From: Zopfochytrium polystomum
Lineage: Eukaryota; Chytridiomycota; Chytridiomycetes; Chytridiales; Chytridiaceae
Direction of reading: 5' to 3'
Assembly: GCA_025765615.1 (NCBI GenBank)
Contig: JAIVFJ010000166.1
Coordinates: 82,154-146,153, forward strand
Length of the DNA stretch: 64,000 nucleotides
Below, one piece after another: positions 53,681-62,210 of this stretch (its first letter is position 1; every line of letters starts with the position of its first letter). The notes under the pieces were generated by a model. It ran no database searches, was not told where the DNA came from, and saw only the letters and a program-made list of their open reading frames with translations. The position numbers and the translations under genes were made by a program.

Positions 53681-56350
53681 CACAGCTTGTTGATGGAATC
53701 ATGAGATCTCCTTGAAACTGAGATGGGTGACTCTTGGGGTGTATTTCATCATTACAGTCAAGCCCTGCAAATCCAGCACCCTTGAGAGAGTCAAAGGGGC
53801 CACAACTTTTTCTCAATTTGGAGTAAATGTAGATCCACTTTGCCCATTCCGGTGCTGAAAACAAAGTTGTGATTTCCCATCTGCATGAGCTCCATGTGCA
53901 GCATCCAAGCAGCTGAAAATTCCAGACCCTGCGGTGGAATAAAACAAACCATACTCATGTGTACCCTTGATGTACTGAAGGACTTAAATGAGGATCCGCA
54001 AGTGGTGCTTGCTTGGGTGCTTGCTGAAGGCGCCAAGATATGAGACTGCTGGTGCCAAGTCTGGTTGTGTGTTGTGTTGCCAAGTAGTTGATGCCACTGA
54101 GAATTGCCTGGTGGAGCTATTGATTTGCTGTGGGCTCATCATTTTCTCGAGGCTGAAGCGTGAGAGAACTGGGGAGAGCAGTTACTGCTGTCTTTCCATG
54201 GACCAGGTCTGCATGGTATTGGAGTAATTCCTTGGTGTAAGCTCGTTGATGCAAGTAGATGCCAGTTGGCGTTTGATAAACTTCCTTATTCAGTACAGTC
54301 TTGATATGACCTAGTTCGCGAAGCTTATAGTGGGATTTTAGCAAAGCGATGGCAGAGGTGATTTCCTCTGTGTGTCCAAAGAAACAAATATCATCAACAT
54401 AGATAGAATAAAAATAACACGTTCCTTTGTGTGCTTGAAGAGGATGCTTGAACTGCTCGCTCTGCTTTCCCATTCAGCTCAGGTGTATGAGGTGGACTGA
54501 CTTCAACGCAGATACTGTGTGATGCACAGAAACCGTTAAAAGCAAGCGAGTTCAGTTCCCTACCATCAAAGCAGACACTCTTTACACAAACATTCCTAAC
54601 TGTCTCCAATTGTTGGGTGATCTTAATGGCCTCTGGTAGTGCTTCTGACTTTCTCTGATGGTTTGTTGACCAGAGATAATTACTTGCATTGTCAATAGCA
54701 GTGAGAGCAAAGCCATATTGTCCTCAAAACTTTGGTTTGACTTCCACTAGATCAAAGGCCAAATGTTCTCCTGGTAGTTCATCAGGAGGATCTGTATGTG
54801 GAATAGGAGCACAAGTCTGTTGGCAAAAATGCAGGCCTAACACAGTTCTTCAAGCAAGTCCAGTTTAATGTCAGGAAAGTCAGCATATATTTGGCGCTCC
54901 TTCATTGCTTGTAGTCTTGCACAAGGGATATGGCCAAGGTGTTCATGCATGCGCTGAGTGTTTGGAGCTTTGCTGTTGAGAAAGGCTGTGTGTACACTGA
55001 GTGTATCAAATGGTTCTGCAGAGCTGAAGAGGTTGCAAAATTTACTGGCGCAATGTGCAATAAATTGTTTGCTGTAGTTTAAGTTGGGGTTTTACTGCTG
55101 TTGGGAACCATTGGAGACCATGTCTAAGAATCATTTGAAGGACGGCTGGATCTCCTTCCTCAGGACTGCTACAATAAATAGTACCAGGTTGAAGGTCTCG
55201 TGCAAGATGGAAGAAGCCACATAGTTGTAGGTCCCGATCAGCGACATTCTGGAGCATATTGGGCACCTTCAACTATAAGTGTGATATTGTTGGTGTTAGG
55301 TGGAGCAGGCTGGTTAGCAGCAAGAGGCACAAGACGGACCTGAACCTATTGTGACTGTCAGTTATCGTTCTCACAATGCCCATGGGAGAGCAAGCCACCA
55401 CCAATGCAGACCTGGGCGCTGGCTTGCGCTGATGACAAATACCCTGAGTCTAAAGAGGAACGGAAACCTGGTGTTAACAGTTTTCCTCTTCCTCTGCTCA
55501 AGCAGATAATAATAGGAGACGTTTTTACCCTGTGCCAGTCACGCTTGCCTAGCAACTATTACAGCATGCATATCATCATTATGTATCAATAATTCATAAC
55601 AGAGTTTTTTTCTCTTACTCTCCAAGTTGGGGAGAAGGACCACCCACAAACACACATCTCCACTTCATTCACTCCTTCCACTCACCCACTCAGAGTAGAC
55701 TGTTTACAGTTGGCAAGTGGTATGAGGGCTGTGCCAAATCCTTCACAAGTGAGAATCGGTCCTTCCTTGGCAATACCCATGCTGGATTTCTGCTGAGTAT
55801 AACTATGGGGAATGAAGTGAGAGAAATCTCAAAGTGTTGTAACATTGCAACTGTTATCGATGAGTACAGGAAAAGAAATAGGAAGAGAAGGGATGTTAAC
55901 TGCAAATGCACAGATTACTCCTGGGCCATCCAAAATCCTGTTGACTTTCATCTTGTTCAGTCTCTGATTGGAGTTGCATTTCCATCACAATTGCTGTTTT
56001 GTGGCATACTGCTCAATTTTCTGGTCATCCCAATCACCGTTCTGTTGTAGAAGTGCTTGGGTCTCAGGTATCTGCTGTTATGAAGGGTTTGTTTGCTGGA
56101 GGAAGAGTGCATTTAGATTTGGTGGTGGTCGATGCTGTTGCTGTTACTGCAATTGCTGAAGAAATGTGTTGGCACATTGTCAAGCAACATGACCATAGCC
56201 TCCACACACATGACATTGGACTCCAAAAGACTGTTGCTGTACTGGGTACCAACTACCCCTGGTGCCGTGTCCCATTGTGGTACCACCCGTTGCTGTTCCA
56301 CGTGAACTAAGTCCTCAGCCCCTCACGAGAGCCTAGCTGGGAAAGCATGG
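53681..56350 (-). pseudogene. Decayed Copia gag-pol copy
   Basis: Reading down the minus strand: a CCHC knuckle (CHVCGGYGHVA, a stop, QC) near 56230-56190; a Copia-type protease-like stretch (PVLIDNSCNVTTL, then DFSHFIPHSYTQQKSSMGIA) near 55880-55730; an integrase prefix (HEHLGHIPCARLQAM) near 54950; an integrase core end (VEVSPPHTPELNGKAERAVQ) at about 54510-54450; and an RT piece (YVDDICFFGHTEEITSAIAL) near 54400. Stops and frameshifts separate all of these. A plus-oriented 3' end of another Copia element sits inside at 55310-55708. Confidence 0.75.
55310..55708 (+). mobile_element. Copia 3' UTR plus LTR inserted in the older Copia copy
   Basis: 55310-55471 is the 3' UTR and polypurine tract (AAGAGGAACGGAAACC). 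55472-55708 is the LTR (TGTTAACAG...CTGTTTACA, 237 bp). It is in the opposite orientation to the surrounding pol relic and closely matches 45296-45690. Only the 3' terminus is present, which suggests a truncated integration or a later deletion. Confidence 0.75.
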
Positions 56351-56400
56351 GGGGTCCGGGTATCTGTCACTCAAGGGCCCAGGGTTCAAGTCACGATGCC
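56315..56400 (+). other. Possible tRNA-derived (SINE-like) sequence
   Basis: TAGCTGGGAAAGC resembles a pol III A box and GGTTCAAGTC a B box, about 60 bases apart. The expected T-arm stem does not form well, so it is not a functional tRNA as I read it. Confidence 0.25.
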
Positions 56401-57099
56401 AGCTGTTGAAGGCAACAAGAAAGAGTATGGTCTTGAATCACAAGGAGTGGTGCGGTGGAGATTAGTTCAGTCAATGATGAAACAGAAGTAATGGGATTCC
56501 CTGCAATCATGAACATGTTGGCAATACCCATATTGATTAGTGTGTTGTTCAGGGCGGATACAAAGACTCGCAAGACTTTGGAAAATGGTGTGTTCTGCAA
56601 ATTTCCACTGATGAACTTTCTGCAAAACTTTCGACTTTGTGGTGAGTCATGCTAGGGAGGTAAATGTGGGGGACCTTTGCAGGAGACTAGAAATTTGAAA
56701 GGCAGTGATTTCCCTGATTTGGTGGCGGATTCTGAGACTTCGTGAGCATGTAATATGAGTGTAGTACTCTTCAATAAGCCCTAAACAAATGCGGTACAAC
56801 GCTTGTGGCTTAAATCGCAAAATCCAAGACTCGTCACTTACCTTATTTACAATGTTCGTAATCCTGATGTAATGCGCAAATCCTCTAGTAATTATGGAAA
56901 CAAAAAGCGTCAAGAACAACAACAGGATTCTCAGTTACCACAACTTCTCGACTGTGTTTGAATTTTTTATATTCTAATGACAAATATCGTCACAATTGCC
57001 AATAGAATTCTCATATATTTTTGACCATAAATATCGGTTAGAACTTTAACTAACATAATCAATCATATTTTGTCGTTTGACTTGCTATCTATTGTACAT
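56401..57099. other. Relic sequence leading into the AT-rich island
   Basis: A reversed repeat piece at 56405-56465 matches 38231-38285. A minus-strand open frame of about 91 codons (56922-56647, including PQALYRICLGLIEEYYTH) is not recognised. From about 56950 the composition becomes AT-rich. Confidence 0.45.
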
Positions 57100-58355
57100 T
57101 TTGTTTATATTTTTCCAATAATAGAACCACCAGTTCTTGTGCAATTTTTCTATTTTCCTCTTGATTGAAGTGTTTATATTTCTTATGGAAAGGAGTTATT
57201 GGATTATCTACAAATTCGTAACTGTATTTTATTCTAGACATACAGGTTTCAACCATGTAGGTGTTTTATCAAATAACCCCCGTCGACAAATGTGCAAGTG
57301 AATTGTGTAAGTTTTATGGAATGTTTTATTATTCCAAGTTAAAAGTTGTAATCTTTCAAGCAGTTCGATTTTCATTCTTTTCTCATTTGTAAGATGCATA
57401 AATACCAGCCTGCTTTTATAAAGATATTCAACATCGTTATTAAGATTTTCAGTCAAGATATCATCAGATAATAATCTAGATGCATAAGAGCCGAAAATGG
57501 AGAGAAGTTATCAGAGATGAAGCTTTTACGATTTGCAGTGGTACCTTCGTGAAGAACTAACAAGTCATCTTTTGCAAAACCATTCATACATTGAGAATAT
57601 AATTGGAGGACTTTATCTACATTTTTACCATAAATATCTTTCAATACTTTTTGTGCTAAATCTGTTGAAGCATTTTGATCATATTTAAGATGACTTGATC
57701 TGAAAATAAACTCGTCAGGAAGTCCAATTCTAAACTCTCCTGTGGAAAGATCATAAACGCCATTCTTGAAAGCAAACAGATTTGTATTTGTGTCAAATAT
57801 TGATTCACTAACACTACATATTTTTTTTGATTCAGAGATTGTTTCAGTGGCTAGGGTTTTTGAATCACACTCGATGTCATATCCAAAATGTTCATTAAAT
57901 ATTTCAATTTCAAAATTGTTTCGATATTTATTATGTTCAACTTTATAAATGCCACCTGAATCAGAATATCGTATCCAAGCGTCATGTTCAATTACGTAAA
58001 GATATGATTTTCTGTATCTAGATGCTCGTTCCACACATGTTTCGTTTTTAATGTAAGAGTCCAATGTCCAGTCAACATCATCAAGAGCTTCACTGTGATG
58101 ACAATAATTACATTCTATTTTGTGACCATTTCGTGATACAATATAATAAACATTACAACCTCCTTTGCATTTGTTGAATTTACCACTTATGCGAGCTTTT
58201 AATATAAGTCTTCTACAGTCATCTTTATCATCATATACATAAACTTCTTCATTATACTTTTTTTTATCCATTCTTGAAGGGCAATTGATGCTCTTTCCAT
58301 TTTCTTTTAGCAGGCATCTTTTTTTTTCATTTCTTCTGTATTTGCCGACCCCCAT
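57100..58355 (-). pseudogene. Broken D5-type helicase-primase of a large DNA virus
   Basis: Three minus-strand frames make up the relic: 58355-57453, then about 57462-57229, then about 57240-57100. The first holds a Cys-rich block (CKGGCN, then CNYCHH) and the D5 N-terminal signature NLFAFKNGVYDLSTGEFRIG, then a degenerate Walker A site, EGTTANRKS, in place of GxxxxGKS/T. The second resembles the later helicase core (DVEYLYKSRLVFMHLTNEKR, PTWLKPVCLE). The third resembles its C-terminus (FVDNPITPFHKKYKHFNQEE). D5-like proteins are replicative helicase-primases of poxviruses, mimiviruses and relatives, and of some phages and plasmids. Frameshifts, the missing core between Walker A and the second block, and the altered P-loop show it cannot be functional. 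The AT-rich composition differs sharply from host genes. Confidence 0.75.
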
Positions 58356-58385
58356 GCCACTCAAACATATTCAATTGTCTTTCGT
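58341..58385. repeat. Island repeat motif, copy 1
   Basis: CCCCCATGCCACTC, then AACATATTCAATTG. Similar blocks recur at about 59022-59060, 59093-59132 and 60399-60447. See findings. Confidence 0.6.
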
Positions 58386-58440
58386 CTCTTTTCTATTGTA
58401 AGAGTTTGCAATCACTTGACCTCGTTCTAATAACTGTCAT

Positions 58441-58487
58441 AAAAAAAGCCCACAACACTGCTGGCTGCAGCACTATGGGCTTTTTCT
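58441..58487 (-). terminator. Palindromic hairpin 1
   Basis: On the minus strand it reads AAAAAGCCCATAGTGCTG, a short loop, then CAGCAGTGTTGTGGGCTTTT. It lies downstream of the small gene at 58977-58525. The outer stem AAGCCCA/TGGGCTT and inner stem TGCTG/CAGCA pair. Confidence 0.75.
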
Positions 58488-58524
58488 CTTCCATTCTCTC
58501 ATATTTTCATTTTTATTTCTTCAC

Positions 58525-58977
58525 TTAACACAAGTTTGTTGTTTTTATAATATTCTTTAAGGTAATGATACTTATATTTTTCCTCATTTTCATTGAAGTA
58601 TCTTGCCATTTGTTTATTGATTTTATGTTATCTAGACAAAGTCCTTCACCATAATTATAAATTCTCACATACATCATATTTTGTTTTTGTATTATGTCCA
58701 CATGCATCCTGTCTTTTTTCCTTTCGTAACCTGTGAACAGAAATATTTTTTCTTCATAATCATCACTAAGTTCTAGATCATACATTTCTCTTACTTGCTT
58801 AGAAGCTTTTACTTTCGCTCTTTTTTTTTATCCCTGTTTCTTTTTCCCTTTTAAGAATATCATCAATTCTTGTCTCTGATTTTTCCCTATGTCTTGCACA
58901 TTTTTCTTCCCCATTCTTTGATTTCACTCCACATTCTTGTCCTTTCTTTTCTCCGTTTTTGAACTTGTAGTTGCACA
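58525..58977 (-). pseudogene. Small Cys/His-motif viral-type gene with one frameshift
   Basis: It starts at an ATG 22 nt after the conserved AAAAACTGAATTT block. The N-terminus has the pattern C-x13-C-x10-C-x2-H (MCNYKFKNGEKKGQECGVKS, then NGEEKCARH), a likely zinc-binding motif. The frame breaks in an A9 run near 58825. It continues in another frame as YDLELSDDYEEKIFLFTGYE and ends at 58525 (IKTTNLC). Hairpin 1 follows. Similar C...C...H N-termini occur in two more genes of this island. Confidence 0.6.
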
Positions 58978-58998
58978 TTTCTGGTGCTTTTCTGTTCG

Positions 58999-59021
58999 TC
59001 CTCTCTAAATTCAGTTTTTCC
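58999..59021 (-). promoter_or_regulatory. Putative viral-type promoter block (minus)
   Basis: On the minus strand, GGAAAAACTGAATTTAGAGA, then GGA. It is nearly identical to blocks at about 61433-61455 and 61950-61971 on the plus strand, each upstream of a small gene. Confidence 0.55.
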
Positions 59022-59180
59022 TACACCGCCCATTCCCGACATGCACCAAACATATGAATTTTTTTGAACATTTTTTCATATTGCTATTTCCAACCCCCAT
59101 GCCACTCAGGTACAGCTAACATATTCAATTGTATTTCGTCTTTGGCTTCATCTTTATTGTACATTTCGCATCACTGTCAT

Positions 59181-59228
59181 AAAAAAAAGCCCACAACACT
59201 GCTAGCTGCAGTGCTATGGGCTTTCTCT
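59181..59228 (-). terminator. Palindromic hairpin 2
   Basis: On the minus strand, GAAAGCCCATAGCACTGC, then GCAGTGTTGTGGGCTTTTTT. It lies about 35 nt past the stop of the 59262 reading frame. It is closely similar to hairpin 1. Confidence 0.75.
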
Positions 59229-59261
59229 CTTCCAATCCATTATTTTTTTAGCAATTTTTCG

Positions 59262-59560
59262 TTACTTCTCGTCAAAGAAACCAGCTTCTTTTAAATACAA
59301 CACTTTTGATATTCGACTTTTTTCTCCGTGCAATGCTTTTTCCATTGGAAATACATTTTCTAAAAAACGTTCATATCGTTGAAGAAATTCTTCTTTGTCT
59401 ATCATTTTGTTCAACTTTACAAGATTCCAATAGTCTTTCATTATGCTTCTGCAGCTATTTATTTCTTTTGTCGTTGATGATCGAGGTGTTTCTTTCATTC
59501 CACTTGCAAACACAGTGTCGCAGGAAGATCCGTGTTTTTCTTTAAATTTTAAGATAAGAT
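59262..59560 (-). CDS. Small island gene, 5' end lost
   Basis: The frame is open from about 59560 (LKFKEKHGSSCDTVFASGMK) to the stop at 59262 (VLYLKEAGFFDEK). The product is charged and helical (LVKLNKMIDKEEFLQRYERF). No family is recognised and no clear start codon remains: an ATG occurs only inside, at MKETPRSST. Hairpin 2 follows directly, as for the other island genes. Confidence 0.5.
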
Positions 59561-59675
59561 CGCTGCAATCAGTCTATTTTCGATGTGGATCTGACTCGTT
59601 CTGGTTTCCATTCTCACTCGAAAATGAAAACGATCCAGCGTGATACGACATCTGAGTTTTATAACTCTGTCTGAT

Positions 59676-60368
59676 ATGGTCGTGGTGTGGAACAGAATTC
59701 AGAGGACGTCGTCATACTCAGAGGCATTTACTGTAGCTTTCACTGGGCAGATGGCTATCCTTATCAACGAAAAATCTGCATCAATTGAAGATATGGAACG
59801 TTTGCTTGAAGATCTTGCACGAGGTTGCAGCAGACTTCATTCCAGTCTCAAGGTAGTTTCTCTCTGGTGTGGATTCCGAGTAATGAAAGCTGTCCGCCTG
59901 CTTTGCAAACAAGTCGTTGGTTTCGATGTAGCATCTCCAAGGATTACACAGTCTCTGATGCATCTCCTTTTCACTTACTCGAACAATCATGCCCGCCACA
60001 CTATAAATCATACTGAACTACCTCCTGAACCTGTTGTTCAATCACCAGAACTGGATTTTGTCGCTCAAATGTTGGATCCTGGCTCTGGACTTGTGATTAG
60101 TCATATTGTCGCCAGCTGCTTGAAGGAAGTATGGGTGGAGGCAGTCTTCTGTGAGGCTTGGAGATTTTTTGAATTGAGGGCGGCGTCCAATGAATCACCT
60201 GTCAGAGAGATTTCATCAAGTGGTGCTGAATTCCGATGTGTGCTGTCCACTAATATTATTTCCATTTGGAAGTCAGTGTTGGAGAGAGATGAAACATGGT
60301 TTGAGCAGGTTTCGTTTGGTGAGAGGGTGAAATTGCTGTATAACAAGTATGGACTTGTTTTCAAATAA
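59676..60368 (+). CDS. Unknown protein, intact 230-residue frame within the island
   Basis: The frame opens at MVVVWNRIQRTSSYSEAF and ends KLLYNKYGLVFK. It is mixed hydrophobic/charged with likely helices (SIEDMERLLEDLARGC, WVEAVFCEAWRFFELR). I do not recognise it. Base composition is more balanced than in the flanking AT-rich genes and no hairpin follows, so it may have another origin (host or transposon). Confidence 0.4.
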   Translation: MVVVWNRIQRTSSYSEAFTVAFTGQMAILINEKSASIEDMERLLEDLARGCSRLHSSLKVVSLWCGFRVMKAVRLLCKQVVGFDVASPRITQSLMHLLFTYSNNHARHTINHTELPPEPVVQSPELDFVAQMLDPGSGLVISHIVASCLKEVWVEAVFCEAWRFFELRAASNESPVREISSSGAEFRCVLSTNIISIWKSVLERDETWFEQVSFGERVKLLYNKYGLVFK

Positions 60369-60476
60369 AAGTTAACAGGCTTTCAAAAATAGTACTGATT
60401 GCCCCTGCCCATTCCTGACACGCCCCAACTAACATATTCAATCACATAATGTTGTAAGAAGACAGGAAATAGGAAA

Positions 60477-60784
60477 TGTCAGGAACATGACAGGACAGGA
60501 CAAGGCAGACAAGGAACTGAGAGGAGTGATGATTGTATTGGAAACAATAATTCACTTGAGGGATGGGACAGGTCCCCCATCCCCCTTTTATACCTTTTGA
60601 GAGTGTTCCTTGTCAAGACTCAAAGAAAGTTCCAGAAAGAGCAATTAGTAATACAATGATACCAATGATACCAATGACAACAAGACAAGTCAGGAAAGCA
60701 AAGAAGGTTCCAGAAGGTTCCACAAGGTTCCATGAAGGAATGTTCTAGAAGGTTCCAGAGGTTTCCAGAGGGTGATTCATAACA
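60477..60784 (-). mobile_element. Solo Gypsy LTR with GGAAA target duplication
   Basis: Complete LTR of the chromovirus family in reverse orientation (308 bp, TGTCAGG...CATAACA on the plus strand). Direct repeats GGAAA lie at 60472-60476 and 60785-60789. It carries the short version of the GAA/TTC array (about 60703-60768). It interrupts the 5' end of the next gene. Confidence 0.95.
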
Positions 60785-60789
60785 GGAAA

Positions 60790-61314
60790 GGACAGATGTG
60801 TGTGAAAAAGAGTAAAGAAAATGGGAAATGTGGGATTCACAAAAAGTATGGTGAAAGTGAAAGTGATACTGAAAGTGAAAGTGAAAGTGATAGTGGTAGT
60901 GATAGTGAAGTTGATGAAAGAAACCCGAACCCGACGAGAAGGGTAGATGCGAGAAAAGTACCACTAGGAACAATAATGAACCATTACCAGACAGTAACAA
61001 TCGATGATGATGAAATACCAGTGTGGAGATTGATGGAGGGATTATCAGACGAAGTATTAAAGGAGGTACGAGGAGATCCGGGAAAGCTAGTGCTAGGAAC
61101 GGGATATGAGACGTATCAAGCGACATATGACAGAAATACGGGAAGACATAAGTGGGAATATACAGGAAAAAATGTTTTGAGTTGGAAAAATATATCCAGG
61201 AGCCAAGACAAAACAAGAAGCAAAAGACGAAAAATGAGAGAAAAAATGAGAAAAGAACTTGAAGAAGATCCTGTGGATATATTGGATCCACTTTTTAAGT
61301 CCTTGAAAGTGTGA
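60790..61314 (+). pseudogene. Small Cys/His-motif viral-type gene interrupted by the LTR
   Basis: The frame is open from the LTR boundary to a stop at 61314. It begins with a C-x9-C-x2-H block (MCVKKSKENGKCGIHKK) like the other island genes, then an acidic Ser/Glu/Asp run (SESDTESESESDSGSDSE). A globular part follows (VTIDDDEIPVWRLMEGLSDE) and a basic tail. The start lies on the far side of the LTR insertion, near 60450. Hairpin 3 follows 36 nt after the stop. Function unknown. Confidence 0.55.
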
Positions 61315-61349
61315 GTAAGAAGAAAAGTAACAGTAAGAAGATAACTAAG

Positions 61350-61395
61350 AGAAAGCCCATAGCGCTGTCGCCAGCATTGTTGTGGGCTTTTTTTT
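61350..61395 (+). terminator. Palindromic hairpin 3
   Basis: GAAAGCCCATAGCGCTG, loop, CAGCATTGTTGTGGGCTTTT. Same design as hairpins 1, 2 and 4, located just past a stop codon. Confidence 0.75.
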
Positions 61396-61412
61396 ATGAA
61401 GGTTTGTAGAAC

Positions 61413-61455
61413 AAGGTCACGTGACAAGGAGGTAAAAAAGTGAATTTTGAGAGGA
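61413..61455 (+). promoter_or_regulatory. Putative viral-type promoter block A
   Basis: AAGGTCACGTGACAAGGAG, then AAAAAAGTGAATTTTGAGAG, then GA. It shares the palindrome TCACGTGA and the A-tract/GAATTTTGAGAGGA block with 61932-61972. Confidence 0.6.
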
Positions 61456-61511
61456 GTTAGGAAAAGAGCACCGAAAGAGAAAGAGTGAGGCCGTGTACAA
61501 AAAAGCAAAGG

Positions 61512-61865
61512 ATGTGCGACTACGAAATCAAATGAGGGGTCCAAGAAGGAACGATGTGTGGAGTAAAGTCGCGTGATGGAAAGGAAAAGTGTGCGAAACA
61601 CGGAGACAAGAAAGAGAAAGTGTATGAGAGAATGCCAATGGAGATAGTGAGAATGATAATGAAGTATGTAGTAATGAAAGATGATGCGGAAAAAGTGATA
61701 AAATTGGAGAAACAACTGGGAATGGAGTTAAAAGAGGAAAGGTGGAAGGAAAGGTGAGAGTGAGAAAGTGCGTAAAGAATAAAGTGATCTTATACAAAGA
61801 GTACGAGTTTAGGAATACGGACGTGGGAATGAGAAGTGTGATGGCAGGAAAGGTATGGTTTTGAG
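61512..61865 (+). pseudogene. Small Cys/His + F-box-like viral-type gene, broken
   Basis: It starts MCDYEIK, hits an in-frame TGA, and resumes with CGVKSRDGKEKCAKH (C-x10-C-x2-H), matching the minus-strand paralogue at 58977. Then comes ERMPMEIVRMIMKYVVMKD, resembling an F-box first helix. A stop at 61757 is followed by readable sequence in another frame (NKVILYKEYEFRNTDVGM) to 61865. Hairpin 4 follows 8 nt later. The internal stop and the frameshift make it a pseudogene. Confidence 0.6.
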
Positions 61866-61873
61866 GAGTGAAA

Positions 61874-61920
61874 GAGAAAGCCCTTAGCGCTGAAGCCAGC
61901 AGTGTTAGGGGCTTTTTTTA
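61874..61920 (+). terminator. Palindromic hairpin 4
   Basis: GAAAGCCCTTAGCGCTG, loop, CAGCAGTGTTAGGGGCTTTT. Both arms differ from hairpin 3 at facing positions (CCCAT/GTGGG versus CCCTT/AGGGG), keeping the stem paired. Confidence 0.75.
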
Positions 61921-61931
61921 TGAATAAAGTA

Positions 61932-61972
61932 GAAGGTCACGTGACTTGGAGAAAAACTGAATTTTGAGAGGA
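61932..61972 (+). promoter_or_regulatory. Putative viral-type promoter block B
   Basis: AAGGTCACGTGACTTGGAG, then AAAAACTGAATTTTGAGAGG. Second copy of the block at 61413-61455, at a similar distance after a hairpin. Confidence 0.6.
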
Positions 61973-62003
61973 CTTGAGAGGACAAAGGGCAAAGGAGTGA
62001 GAA

Positions 62004-62210
62004 TGATTCAGAGAATGCCAAATGAGTCGGTGGACATGATATTTGAGTATATAAAACCAGGAGACATAAAAGGAAGTGTAGATGAAATATTAAAATTGGA
62101 AAATGAACTAAACAGAAATTTTGGAAGAATGAAAGTAAAGCTTGGAATAAGCATGGCAAAAAGGAAGGGAGCGAAAAATATAAAAGTGAATGGAAAGATG
62201 AGTCGAATAA
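62004..62210 (+). pseudogene. Truncated F-box-like island gene
   Basis: MIQRMPNESVDMIFEYIKPG, then DEILKLENELNRNFG, parallels the neighbour's RMPMEIVRMIMKYV, then KVIKLEKQLGMEL. The two are therefore paralogues. The Cys/His N-terminus is missing, and after about 62210 the sequence changes to non-viral-looking, GC-richer DNA with the frame running on by chance. This marks the right edge of the island. Confidence 0.5.

Noticed and set aside
59022..59060. P-loop string MSGMGGVGKT as proof of an NTPase gene
   Set aside because: Only one of the four motif copies keeps the string, and the frame ends soon after. Kept only as a question in the findings.
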